Assembly (NCBI GenBank): GCA_002049455.2
Contig: KV918807.1
Coordinates: 62,001-126,000, forward strand
Length of the DNA stretch: 64,000 nucleotides
Direction of reading: 5' to 3'
From: Porphyra umbilicalis
Lineage: Eukaryota; Rhodophyta; Bangiophyceae; Bangiales; Bangiaceae
Part shown: in pieces, positions 54,819-64,000 of the stretch
Layout of the letters: each line of letters begins with the position of its first letter
Position numbering within the stretch: the first letter of the stretch is position 1
Program-made: the position numbers and the translations under genes
Notes under the pieces: model-generated
Databases searched by the model: none
What the model was told of the DNA's origin: nothing
What the model saw: only the letters and a program-made list of their open reading frames with translations

Positions 54819-56345
54819 GCGTGGAAGTGGGTGTCGGGTACAAAGGGGGGGGACGGAAGGGGACGCGTTGGGGTCGTAGGGAGGGAGAGGAAGGCAAGGT
54901 ATGGGGTCACCGTGATGGCCCGGTGGTAGAGTTGGAATGACGGCAGAGCAGTCCGAGCTGTGGTGGTGACACCGAGTAGGAGGGTGGCAGCGATGACGGT
55001 GCGGTGCGGTTCGCGGGGTGTGCGCTCACCGGCGGCAAATGCACCGCCGACGACAGAGTTCCACGCCAGCGCCACGTGAACGGCTGCCATGCTGCCACAC
55101 GTGTTTGATCCTAGCGTTCTTCCAATCGTACAAGAAGCCACGTCTCGTTTTTTTCACCCCAGCACCAATCACGAAGAGTGCGCCATGCAACAACGATCCA
55201 GCCACGAGTCAAAATCTACACGGAATCACAAAGTTGTAAAAGCTGCGTGTGGTGAACTGTGGGACGCCATTGAGTATCTTGTTGTCTCGTCGTGCACACG
55301 CGGTCAAGGCTGTACGCCGGGCTGTGCGCACGATTTATTGTACATTGCCCAGATTTCGCCTCATGCAGCCATACGAAATAGGAGATGGGAATGGGGGTGC
55401 GCGACGCCGTGCCACCGTCGGCGACGAGGGGCCGCCTCCCCCCCCACCGTCCCGTCTGAAGCGCCCAGTCCACGGCGAACGCTCGCCGTAGACGTGTTGC
55501 TCGAACAACGCCAGCCCCACGCGCAGTGCCTATGGCGATGCGCAGGGTAGGGAGGAGGGCCGCCGTGGCAGCTGTCATATAGGCCCGCTCACAGAGCCTA
55601 GGCAGGGAGCCGCTGCGCGTCGCCCGGCGCGGCCGCCCTTTGCCGGCTGCGCAGGGTGCGAGTGCAGGCTGTTCGCGCCTCCCTCGCCCCAGCAGGCCGC
55701 TTCATCCAAGCCGATACCACCCCCGCCGCCGTCGCCGATGGGGGGCGGGAACACCCATCGATGGCCCGCCGCCAGACGCGCAAGGCCAGGTGTGTTGCCC
55801 GCTCACGTCGACAGCCGCCTCGTCCAGCTGGGAGAGGCCGGCCACGCCACAGCGTGCGACAGCACCACCGCAACCAACGTCACCGTCACCCGGCACGGCG
55901 TCAATGGCACCGCCTCAGTCCGCAATGTCAAGACGACTGCGCACATCCTGCACATCCTACGGAGAAGGGCGGCGCAATAGAAGAGATACAGGGCGAGCGG
56001 CAGCAGCAAGAGAGAAAAAACAAAGTGAACCCCACCGTTAGATACGAGTCCCTATAGCTCCGCGCCCCTCCCCCCCACCCGTACATCCCCCCTCACCAGC
56101 GCCAGGCCCCCCCCCCTCCCCTCGGCCCACAACCTCGAGTGTCCCACAATGACCGTCAAACGTACCTTGGATCCCCTGCGCATTGCCACGCGCCAGCAGT
56201 GACCGCCAATACGGATCACCGCCACGCACCCCGCCCGCACCATCCGCATGCGCGCCGCCGCCGTGCCTCACCCTCCGCGTGCGGCCACCACACGGCCCCC
56301 ACCCACACACGTCACGACGCCACCGACGCGCGGCGCGCCCCCCCC
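54819..56345. other. spacer between PAM18 and the RING protein gene
   Basis: 1.5 kb without a recognised gene. 55080-55400 has lower GC. Open frames on both strands in 55,600-56,050 show no domain. Confidence 0.45.
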
Positions 56346-57250
56346 TCACACGGGGAAGCGGCACAGCGGACAGGCCGGGGTGTTGGCCAACCACGGCGCC
56401 ACGCACGGCTCGTGGAATGCGTGGGCGCAGGGGAGGGCCTTGACGGGCGGCGGGGCCCCCCCCGGGGTGGTCGGACCCGCGAGCGGCTCGAGGCAAATGA
56501 CACAGGCCGGCGGCGGCGACAGCGGCGAGCCGCCGCCGCCCGCGGCGGCAGCGGCGGGTCCAGTCCCCCCAGCACGCGGCGGGGAGGGCGTGGCGGGGCC
56601 TTGCGCCCCGACACGGGGCGCCGGCGTCGCCGCCCCAACGGCCGCGCCGGCAAGGCCGGGGCCGCCCCGCACGCCCGCCGCGTAATCCTCTGCCCGCAGC
56701 TCCTCGGGGGAGGCGCCCCGGTAGGCCGGCATCGCCACCAACGAGGACAGCAAGACCGCCCCACTGTCTTCCGTCCCACGCGTCACCGCGTAGGGGGTGT
56801 GGCCAGTGCCCGGCCGCCGGACGGCAAATGCCCCACCGCCGACGGCGCCGGCAATGCCGGCTCCGCCCCGCACGCCCGCCGCATAATCCTCTGCCCGCAG
56901 TTCTTCTGGGGAGAAACCCCGGTGGGCGGGCATGGCGACCACCGACGGTAGGGACAAGATCACCCCATTGTACTCCGTCACGTGCGTCACGGTGTAGGGG
57001 GTGTGGCGGGTGCCCGTCTCGGGGGGGCCCGCCGCGCCGCCACTGGCGGCGGCGAGGCCGCCGCCCCAGCCGGGGGGGGCGCAAGGAGACCGCCGACGCC
57101 GGCGGCGGCGGCGGCGGCGGCAGGTGCGCCTGTGCCGCTGCTACCCGCTACGGGGGTGCCACGCCCCCCCGCGCTCGCGCTGGCCGACCCAAAATCCACA
57201 GCGGGGGCACCCCAGCCACCGGCAGGGGCGACGGACGACCCAAACATCAT
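56346..57250 (-). CDS. RING-H2 protein with two Nup98 GLEBS-like repeats
   Basis: About 301 residues from the ATG at 57250 (MMFGSSVAPAGGWG). The N-terminus is Gly/Ala-rich with FG-type dipeptides, as in nucleoporins. Two tandem ~65-residue repeats follow: TGTRHTPYTVTHVTEYNG, then VVAMPAHRGFSPEELRAEDY, and again PGTGHTPYAVTRGTEDSG, then LVAMPAYRGASPEELRAEDY. They resemble the Rae1-binding GLEBS region of Nup98/Nup116 (compare ITAMKEYESKSLEELRLEDY). The C-terminus is a RING-H2 finger (CVICLEPL, then CAHAFHEPCVAPWLANTPAC and PLC), the mark of E3 ubiquitin ligases. The frame changes once at the 8-G run 57072-57079 (plus strand); before it the frame reads GLLAPP and after it PGWGGGLAAASGG. The RING call is firm; the GLEBS match is by motif only. 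Confidence 0.75.
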
Positions 57251-58448
57251 GGAAGGTAGTTTGGGGCAGGGGGGGGGTGGGGGGAGGGGGAGTCGGGGGG
57301 GGGGGGGAGGACAGGAGAAGGGGGCGCGTCCGCGGCACCAGCGAGAGCGAGAGAATGCGAGCGCACATAAAAAAAGGGGGGACGGGGTCGACAAAAAAAG
57401 CAGGGGCAGAGGCGGGTCCAGACGTGAGCCAACAGGGGCCCGCATGCTGCCGCGTGGGCGCGCCGACGAGGCGGGCACTGCGGCGCAGCGGGCGGCTGCC
57501 AGGGCGCGGCCAGCACGGGTGGGGGCGATGGCGGAGGGCACGGTGCCCGCTGCACCCCACGGCGCCGGCGCGCGGCGCCAGCACAGCTGTGCTGGCGCCG
57601 TGCGCCGGAGCAGTGGGGTGCGGGGACCGCGTCCCCTCCCGCCAGCAGAGGCCAACTCCGACTTGACGCCGCTGCGCCTTGCGCAAGGCGCTGCGGCCCT
57701 GCAATTGCAGGGAGCGTCAGTGAGGGCTCGCAACACCCAACGAAATTCTGGGGTATTCAACTAAATCTTGCGTCGTTGCCATGTGCCCGCATGCTGGAAC
57801 GAATATCTCGATCGGCCAACGTTGCTGCTTAAAAAAAAAAAACAATCGGTGGCTTTCTTGAAACACAATCTGGGAAGCCACCTCACCGCTCCCCGCCCAG
57901 CCGACGCGCCCGTGCGGCGTCATGGACGGCGGCGACGCGTGCCCGACTCTCACCAGGCCACAACGGCAGCGAAACCCGTAAGATGGCGGGCTTGTTCCTG
58001 CTGTGACCCACAGCTCGGCCGTCGCGCCGCTGCCGCCGTCGGGCGGCGCGGTGCGCGGTGGCGGGGAAGGGCCAACAACCACGGGAAAAGACAGGAGCAC
58101 AGTACACGCGGCCCCCGTAGGTCGCGGCACGCCGAGGAAGGTGCGGCGGCCGCACGGGTTGGCGTCGCCGTCCACACGCCCACTCGCAGATGTGGGGCCG
58201 TCCATGACGTCCGTCGCGGCGGTCGCAATGGCGTACGAGGCAGCGGCAGCATCGGCATCCTCCACGCCGGCTGCTGTCACCGACGGGGCGGGGCACACGG
58301 GGGGCGGCTCGCAAGGGTACCACGCCTCGCCGTTGGGGGCGCCAGGCCGCCAAGCCGCCGGAATGAGGCCGGCGGTGCTGGCAGGTGGCCACCAGGGAGA
58401 TGACGCACACTCGTCGCGACCGGGAAGCGGGCAGGCCGACGCTAGCGG
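57251..58448. other. spacer upstream of the RING gene with a palindrome cluster
   Basis: GC-rich. The first 350 bases hold the upstream region of the RING gene, with G runs. Palindromes occur at 57565-57712. The minus strand at 58,320-57,900 has open frames without clear domains that could be a cytosolic loop of the exchanger, but I cannot show this. Confidence 0.4.
57565..57712. repeat. cluster of three loopless palindromes
   Basis: 57565-57608 is a 44-bp palindrome with one mismatch pair, centred at 57586/57587 (core gccagcacagctgtgctggc), with weaker symmetry reaching ~57530-57645. 57674-57691 (gcgccttgcgcaaggcgc) and 57697-57712 (ccctgcaattgcaggg) are perfect. All can form cruciforms. 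Confidence 0.9.
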
Positions 58449-59376
58449 TTACGGGCATGGGGGGGGCACGGCGGCCGCCTCAAGACCCGGTGGCACCGCC
58501 TCGAGCTCCTCACCCCAGCCCTCCGCGCCTCTTTGCAGCACGCGTCCGCCCCTCGAGATGTGACGTGGGGTGGAAAACGCCGCCTTGACCGCTCGCTCCA
58601 CGACGGGCATGCCCACCACGATGTGAAGCACCAAGATACCGACGTACAGCAGCAGCAGCACAAGTCCCTCCCACCAGCGCACACAATCACAATTCGCCAA
58701 TGCCAACAGCGCAATCAGCACCCCCAGCAACCCCGTGTAGAAAACCGTGCCCCGCACCAACGGCCGCCAGTCGAGGCGGAGCCCGCCCGGCCGCAGCAGC
58801 GCGGCCAGCGCCGGCACGACGAGCACGTTAAAGAAGCTCGCGCCGAGAATGGCGACGAGACCCGTCTCCTCCTCACCAACGTCTGTCAGGATTTTGAGGA
58901 GGGAGACGATCAGCAGCGGGAAGCCCGGGACCGCCGATGTTAACGCGGGCGGCCCGACGGCGCCGTCGCCAAGGCGCAGGGCGGCCGAGAGCCGCCCCGA
59001 CGCGGGCATCGAGTGGCAGCCCGTAACCGCCGCCAGGCCCCCCACCGCCGACACGAGCAGCGGCACGCACAGCAGCAGCGCGAGGGCGCCAAAACCGCCC
59101 CCGCCCGTCGCACGCGTCCACCTCCCCGGCGTCTGTCCCCGTCGGGCCCGCCGTGGGCCCCTGTCGCCACACCCGCGGAATGGAGAGGGGTGGCGACGCG
59201 GCAGAGGCCAACGGCGGCGCGGCGACCGTTTGCCGCACCGCGGCGGGCGGTGGGCGGGGGGCGGCCCCCGCCGCCACCGTCGCGACGGCGGCGGCGCCCA
59301 CGGCGGCAACGACGGGGAGCGGGGCGCCGCGCGCGCGGCGGCCAAAGGTCCGCCGCCGTCGCCGGGCGGGCGCCAT
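58449..59376 (-). CDS. half-size K+-dependent Na+/Ca2+ exchanger-like protein (CaCA superfamily)
   Basis: From the likely ATG at 59376 (GCGCCATGG) a basic, hydrophobic leader reads to ~59115. A second frame then carries the conserved part: FGALALLLCVPLLVSAVGGL, CHSMPASGRLSAALRLGDGA, then the alpha-1 repeat LTSAVPGFPLLIVSLLKIL, LVAILGASFFNVLVVPALAA, and WRPLVRGTVFYTGLLGVLIA. This aligns with NCKX exchangers (FMAAGSSAPELF ... VGSAVFNILVV ... RDxxFY). The Glu of the APEL motif, a cation ligand, is Gly here. Only one of the two alpha repeats is present, and the frame ends at a stop after a C run (58449). Possible outcomes: a truncated gene, missing exons, or homopolymer errors at both borders. 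Transport activity as read is unlikely. Confidence 0.55.
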
Positions 59377-60348
59377 GGCGCCCCCCGGCGCGCGGGCCCG
59401 TCGAGCGCCGACGCCGCGCCGTGGCCGACGAGGGGGGGGGGGGGCACCCGCCCGCAACGGGCGGTTGGGGCGGCTGCGCCCCGGTCGCGGCGCGCGCGGC
59501 ATGGACGAGGGGGGGGGGGGGGGGGTGTCGCGCACGCGCAGCCGCCCCGCCGCGGGCGCGCCGCGCCCGACGCGCGGCGGCCGCGCGCGCGGGGCGTGGG
59601 GCGACTGCAGCGGGTGCGCACGCGGCCGCGCGACGGCGGGGGCGTGGGGGTGGCGCGCCGCCGACGCGGGGTGGCGCGGGCATCGGGGCGGGCGGCGCGC
59701 CGGTGGTCGTGCCGCGGCGGGCGCGCCACGGACCAGTGGCGCGGCGCGGACACGTCGGGCGTCACCCGTCACGGCGGGTCCCGTGGGTGTGGGCCGCGCC
59801 GTCTTGCAGAGGGGTGGAGCTCTTGGGGTCCTCGTCTGGAGTGTCCTGATTGCTCGTGGTCGGGGCGTTCAAACGGATGGCTGGGGGGGCGTGCCACGCC
59901 CGAGCGGTCGCCCGCCCCGACGTGACCGGCCGGCCGCCACTGCGGCCGCCCCCGGGTCTGGACGCCGGCAATCATCGCGATGGTGCTTACCAGCAGCGTA
60001 TACAAAACGGGTGGGCGCGGCGGAGAGGGGCGTTGGTTGACCTGCGTGCCGTCTTGCAGTCTGAATGCTTCCAATCCCCAGCAATTCTGACAGTGGGTGG
60101 CGGAGGGGGCCAAACAGCTCGCCTTTTTTTTGAGCCGTTCAGCTGCTGCGTGCAGCGGGTCGGCCACCTCCAGCCTCGCACGCCCACAATGCAAAACCGT
60201 ACTTGCGCGCGCGGCAGCTCCCCACCCCGGCGCTCGACCGGCCGGCTACCGGTTGCGCGACCGCGCTCCCCACCGCACTCTCGACTCGCCTCTGACGCTA
60301 ACCAGGGTGAGAGCCCCTCGCAAAACGAGCCTGCCATCCCCACGCGTC
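59377..60348. other. GC-rich spacer
   Basis: No gene recognised. Very GC-rich to 59,760, with G runs near 59431-59442 and 59511-59525. Many open frames on both strands are composition effects. Confidence 0.45.
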
Positions 60349-61137
60349 TCAGGCCCGGCAGTGGCGGAGCTCGGCCAACTTGGCCGCCGGAACCACCGCA
60401 GTGACCTCCACCTCGACGCGCATACCGGCAAAGGCGAGCGCCCGCACGCCAACGACAGTGTGAGAGGGGCGGCCGAGCTCCTCGCCCATCTCGATGATCG
60501 CCGCCTCGTCGGTCTCCTCATTGTAGTCCACCTGCAAGGGCAGGGAGCGGGGGGGGGGGGGTCACCAGAGCCGCAAGGGCGTGGCCGGAAAACGCAGAGA
60601 CCGCCAAAATGCCGCCACGCGTACACCATCGAGCAACAGAGTTGCAGAGTAAGGGTCAGTGCGATGCACCCAGCTATCAATCGGAAGCGATACGGCGCCA
60701 CAGGGACCCCCTTTCCATGCGGTACGAAGAACGCGTCATCTTACAATGAAAGTCGTCATGCGTAGGATGTCGGCCGGCGCCGACCCAACCGCGGCCAGCC
60801 CCGTAAGGATGTTCTCGCGCACCACCTTTGCCTGGGCACGCAGGTCCCCCGGCACCACGGTGGCATCGTCCAACAGCGCGGCTTGGCCCGACAGGTACAC
60901 CACCCCCGCCTCGGTGTCGACCGACAGTTGGGTATAGCCAAACGGGGCGGCGTCGAAGAGGCCGTCAGGGTTGAGCCGCACCACCCGGGGAGGGGAAGAT
61001 ACGCATTCGTCGGGGGCGGCCGCTGCGGCCGCGGCGGCATCGTTGGCAGCGGCCACGCCAGGGACGGCGGCGGCGACAGCGACGGTCACGGCCACCAAGG
61101 CGGCCAGCCCCAAGCGGCGGCAGTGGGAAGGCGCCAT
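60349..61137 (-). CDS. RidA/YjgF/UK114-family protein with signal peptide, two exons
   Basis: Exons 61137-60745 and 60531-60349 join in phase 0 (donor GTAAGA, acceptor TTGCAG) into 191 residues. A hydrophobic leader (LGLAALVAVTVAVAAAVPGV) ending at an Ala-rich cleavage-like site suggests secretion or import. The Rid fold follows: GYTQLSVDTEAGVVYLSGQA, DLRAQAKVVRENILTGLAAV, ADILRMTTFIVDYNEETDEA and GVRALAFAGMRVEVEVTAVV. RidA deaminates reactive enamines released by PLP enzymes. The catalytic Arg of true RidA (PARSxVxV) is replaced by His here (RPSHTVVGV), so it belongs to a Rid subfamily without proven deaminase activity. The intron holds a G run at 60549-60560. Confidence 0.85.
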
Positions 61138-61536
61138 GATGGTCGAAGTGCTCTGGTCGGTGAAGGGAACTGAAGCAGCAGAGGAGGGCTTGGGAGGGTG
61201 GGATGATTGGGTACGGAGACAAGGAAAGCAGGTGGGCCAAGCACGAGGAGGGCACGGCAATGGCCGCCCAGTCGCAGAGCTGCCACCCTCTTATCGCCGC
61301 TGGAACTCAGCGCCGCGGAGCCCATGCTCGCGCACGGCCGGGAGAGGAGCGTGCTTCCATCACGGTCAGGATGGTTTGGGGCGAGCAGTCACGATGAACA
61401 TAGCAACAGGTGGGCAGGGCATGGGGGTTCCGTTCTGAAAGGAAGAAATACGAAGAGGCGCCAACAGATGACCCGCGGATGGATGAACCTGCCGTCTCGC
61501 GAGCAACGTGGAACGGTACGTAGATGACGACGCCGT

Positions 61537-61610
61537 GCCGACGGATCGGGGGTATTCCTACGCCCGGTGACGCCCGGTGGCGTAGGAATACGTACCCCCG
61601 ATCCGTCGGC
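61537..61610. repeat. hairpin with ~28-32-bp arms
   Basis: Arm 1 is 61537-61564 (gccgacggatcgggggta then ttcctacgcc). Arm 2 is 61579-61610, its reverse complement with four extra bases (cgta) between the two parts. The loop is 14 bases. No flanking duplication was found. Confidence 0.85.
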
Positions 61611-61995
61611 ATCTGTCTATGCGGGCTCCTTTCGCCTCGTTTCCGACCAACCAGCGTCCGTCGGTAAGACAGGTCTGGTGCTGATGAGCGCGTGCCATCG
61701 TGTCCGCCAATCATACGCCCGTCTATACCCCCCCAGGGGCCCCTTGAGCGCAGGGTTGAGAGGGGATAATTATAGTCGGATTAATACACCTGAACTTTTC
61801 ACTGTATTAATGCAAACCATGGATCGGCAGACTATATTTATGCAACGTGTGCACCACGAGTTAGTAGTTGCTTTCCATTTACTGATGAAAAAGTGCGAGT
61901 AAGTACTAAAATCAACTAATCGTCAGTGCCCGCAGGCCCCCCCAGTGCTCCAGCCACAACGCGCTCTGGCGACACAGCCAGTGCCGCCGCCCCCC

Positions 61996-62115
61996 GCGAA
62001 CTGGCTGCCTGGCATTGCCCGCAGCGCGCCCCCCCCCAGCGAAACGGCTGCCTGGCATTGCCTGCAGCTCCCCCCCCCCCCGCGAAACGGCTGCCTGGCA
62101 TTGCCCGCAGCGCCA
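61996..62115. repeat. 43-bp tandem repeat, three copies
   Basis: Copies start at 61996, 62039 and 62082. Each contains ggctgcctggcattgcc followed by a C run of varying length, and differs mainly in that run. Confidence 0.9.
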
Positions 62116-62229
62116 CGGTAAGCTGGCGCCATTGCCGGTGACAAGATAGATCGCCAGGCGAAACGGTCGGAATAACTTTTGATATATATTGAAACGTGGA
62201 ACGCAGAAACCAGGTCACATCTTCGGCGG

Positions 62230-63189
62230 ATGCTGGGCGGGAAGCGCATCACAGACGTGACGCTTTCCAAGCTTGAGGTCTTGCTAGACCTCGTGGAGCA
62301 GTTTGCGGCAGCCACGCCTACCATTAACTTCCACCTGCACCTCTTGGGCTACGACATGGAGGGCAAGATGTTTTGGGCGCAGGTGGTGCTGGACAGCCCC
62401 GCGAGGCGGGTCCTGTACCTTGTGTATCGCTACATCGAGAGCGCAGACAGCATGCTCAGCGGCTCGACGACGCTGCTGACGACGCCTGGCCCCGCAACGA
62501 CGGCGCCTAGCTGCAGGCCGGCCGGACCCGGTGCCACCGCGGGTACGACGCCGCCAGCGCTGCCGCGCCCGTGTCCACCCCCGTCAGCGAATAGTTCCAC
62601 TCTGACGGCCTCGACTCCGGCGAGGGCGGCAACCCCAAGAATTGCTACAACGTCGGCCGGGGCTCCACTTATGGCCGGTGCTGCTCCTCGCGCGGATGGT
62701 GCGCGTCCTGGCCTCCCGCCTTCAAGCTCGCCGGCGGCCGCTTCCGGCTCGGGTGGTGGTGCCAACTGGGGCGCAGGTGCCGAATCGGGCGCTCGTGCCG
62801 GCTCTGGCGCTGCCATGCCTCGTGATCTCGCTGCGGCTTCCAGGTCGCCACCGCCGCCGGGCTCAATTGGAGCGGGCAACGGTGATAACCCGGCCGCAGG
62901 AGCGAGCGATGCTGACGGCGACGACTACGCGGGCTCCGACACGGACGGCGACACCCAGACGGCGGCGCCGTCGAGTGGCCGCCACCGCAAGTCGGTGAAG
63001 AGCTGCCCCAATACGGAGCACCAGCCTCTTCCAGTCATCCCGAGCGTCGGACTCAAGGAAGTGGTGATGGAATTCATGCGAGCGTCCACGAGGCCGCTCA
63101 CAGACATGCGGGAGGCGGTTATGGCCATTTGCAACGATGTACGCAAGGGAGACTCCGTCGCAACGATACGCGTTGCGCATCCCTGGTGA
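62230..63189 (+). CDS. unknown gene, N-terminal part
   Basis: The frame from the ATG at 62230 (MLGGKRITDVTLSKLEVLLD) stays open to 63189; sequence just upstream (WNAETRSHLRR) also looks coding, and an acceptor-like ACGCAG at ~62207 suggests an earlier exon. ~120 residues of folded-looking sequence (INFHLHLLGYDMEGKMFWAQ, RRVLYLVYRYIESADSML) lead into a long Ala/Pro/Ser/Thr-rich linker with an acidic patch, then a helical region (LKEVVMEFMRASTRPLTDMR then EAVMAICND). GATGTACGC at ~63140 is a good donor, so the last 15 codons before the stop may be intron. The next exon is probably the open frame at 63350. Not recognised; the style resembles the minus-strand gene at 17.7-22.6 kb. Confidence 0.5.
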   Translation: MLGGKRITDVTLSKLEVLLDLVEQFAAATPTINFHLHLLGYDMEGKMFWAQVVLDSPARRVLYLVYRYIESADSMLSGSTTLLTTPGPATTAPSCRPAGPGATAGTTPPALPRPCPPPSANSSTLTASTPARAATPRIATTSAGAPLMAGAAPRADGARPGLPPSSSPAAASGSGGGANWGAGAESGARAGSGAAMPRDLAAASRSPPPPGSIGAGNGDNPAAGASDADGDDYAGSDTDGDTQTAAPSSGRHRKSVKSCPNTEHQPLPVIPSVGLKEVVMEFMRASTRPLTDMREAVMAICNDVRKGDSVATIRVAHPW

Positions 63190-63349
63190 CCCGCGCACCC
63201 GAATGGCAAAACGCTCTCGCCTCTTTTGGTTGAGGTGGAGCATGTCACTCTCAACGCGGCGGACAAGACCCATGTCGTCAAAACCGGTGAGACGCTGGTA
63301 CCTGTGCGGCGTATGATGGCCTCGCGCAATTTTGGGGTCCAAGGAGAGC

Positions 63350-64000
63350 ATGGAGGACATGCTCCTGATGGTCAAGAGGGAGCCCCTAGCAAAGGCCTCC
63401 CTCATTAAGTTCAACTTGCAACTACGGCCGTCCTCTCTGCGCCGCACGGTTTTGATTGATCCTATTCCTGTCGAGACCCTCTTTGACGAGCAACCTCCCC
63501 CTCATGCTCGCGCATTGCTGGCACTGGGACAGGCAGCTGCGCTTACGCCCCCAACTGCTCTTCCCTCGGTCACAGCTGCTGCGGCTTGCGGTGGTACAGC
63601 GGCCGGGCAGGCCGTCCGCCCTGGAGGCAGTCATCTCTCTGAAAACGCGTCGATTGTTGCGCAATCTGCGGCAACGGCAGCGGCAGCCGCCTTCAACCGA
63701 GACGCGATGCGGCAGGCGCTCGAGGCCGCCGACGCCGTCATCAAGGAGGTGGCAAAGACGTCGGGTGGAAGAGCCGCGACCGCATTTGCGTCCACAAGGG
63801 TGGCGTCAGCGGGGATGCGGTTTCGCAATTCAGCCCCTGCTGCGACAGCACGGCGCCCAAGAGCTGTGGTAGCGACGACTGCCGGACAGCAAAGGACTTC
63901 GACCACAACGGTGGAAAGGACCACTACACATTCTGGACCAAGACGCGGGGCGTCATCCGTGCCTGCTACAGTGCCGGCTGCGGACTCAAGACCGGGGGCG
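63350..64000 (+). CDS. unknown gene, partial at window edge
   Basis: The frame from the ATG at 63350 (MEDMLLMVKREPLAKASLIK) is open for 217 codons to the end of the window with no stop. It begins with a folded-looking block (SSLRRTVLIDPIPVETLFDE), then an Ala-rich helical part (FNRDAMRQALEAADAVIKEV), then a basic, Thr/Arg-rich end. It likely continues the gene of 62230-63189 through an intron (donor ~63140, acceptor AG just before GAGAGCATG at ~63344). Function unknown. Confidence 0.5.
   Translation, partial: MEDMLLMVKREPLAKASLIKFNLQLRPSSLRRTVLIDPIPVETLFDEQPPPHARALLALGQAAALTPPTALPSVTAAAACGGTAAGQAVRPGGSHLSENASIVAQSAATAAAAAFNRDAMRQALEAADAVIKEVAKTSGGRAATAFASTRVASAGMRFRNSAPAATARRPRAVVATTAGQQRTSTTTVERTTTHSGPRRGASSVPATVPAADSRPGA

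Larger units (their letters stand above)
61138..62229. other. spacer with hairpin, tandem repeats and an AT-rich block
   Basis: No gene recognised. Contains the hairpin at 61537-61610, an AT-rich block at 61,750-61,920, and three 43-bp tandem copies at 61996-62115, then AT-rich DNA next to the last gene. Confidence 0.5.

Noticed and set aside
1-64000. LTR or LINE elements
   Set aside because: No reverse transcriptase, integrase or gag-like protein and no long terminal direct repeats were recognised.

Overview
The window reads as nuclear DNA of a very GC-rich eukaryotic alga. Most genes have no or few introns (GT-AG, donors often GTACGT, GTGCGT or GTATGT), proteins are rich in Ala, Gly and Pro, and long runs of G or C are common. 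Several products carry plastid-type or secretory leaders (HEAT-repeat protein, aminotransferase, RidA-like protein). This fits a bangiophyte red alga such as Porphyra/Pyropia, but that is inference; a GC-rich green alga is not excluded.

Left part (1-14.3 kb), host genes: a flavohemoglobin-like protein (1.0-2.3 kb), a gene-poor 4.6-kb spacer, a plastid HEAT-repeat (phycobilisome-lyase-like) protein (6.9-8.8 kb), a three-exon cyclophilin on the minus strand (9.2-10.3 kb), a two-exon LYR-motif protein (11.9-12.5 kb) and the three-exon TFIIA gamma subunit on the minus strand (12.9-14.2 kb).

Middle part (15-44 kb), repeats and DNA transposons: a fragment of a SPOUT RNA methyltransferase, a 36-copy 19-bp minisatellite, and a divergent pair of large spliced genes (minus-strand Ala-rich/coiled-coil gene, 22.6 to 17.7 kb; plus-strand Plavaka-type CACTA transposase, 24.4-29.4 kb) that share an intergenic region carrying a 143-bp tandem array. 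Next come a 62-bp-arm hairpin, a complete hAT transposon with perfect 8-bp target duplications (30,964-35,154), a broken C-terminal relative of the Plavaka protein (37.3-38.2 kb), an 87-bp satellite, a 192-bp coding repeat, a PIF/Harbinger pair (Myb-like gene and DDE transposase, tail to tail) and a ~0.7-kb inverted-repeat element.

Right part (44.5-64 kb), mostly host genes again: plastid-type branched-chain aminotransferase, a hAT-like MITE, an MFS anion:cation symporter, NOT2 of the CCR4-NOT complex, the mitochondrial import J-protein PAM18/TIM14, a protein joining two Nup98-GLEBS-like repeats to a RING-H2 finger, a half-size NCKX-like exchanger lacking a key acidic residue, and a two-exon secreted or organellar RidA-like protein. 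The window ends in an unrecognised gene that runs off the edge.

Many host reading frames change frame exactly at long G/C runs (2232, 7657, 8574, 15109, 48821, 57072). I read these mainly as homopolymer length errors in the sequence, not as pseudogenes. No rRNA, tRNA, CRISPR or retroelement was recognised.
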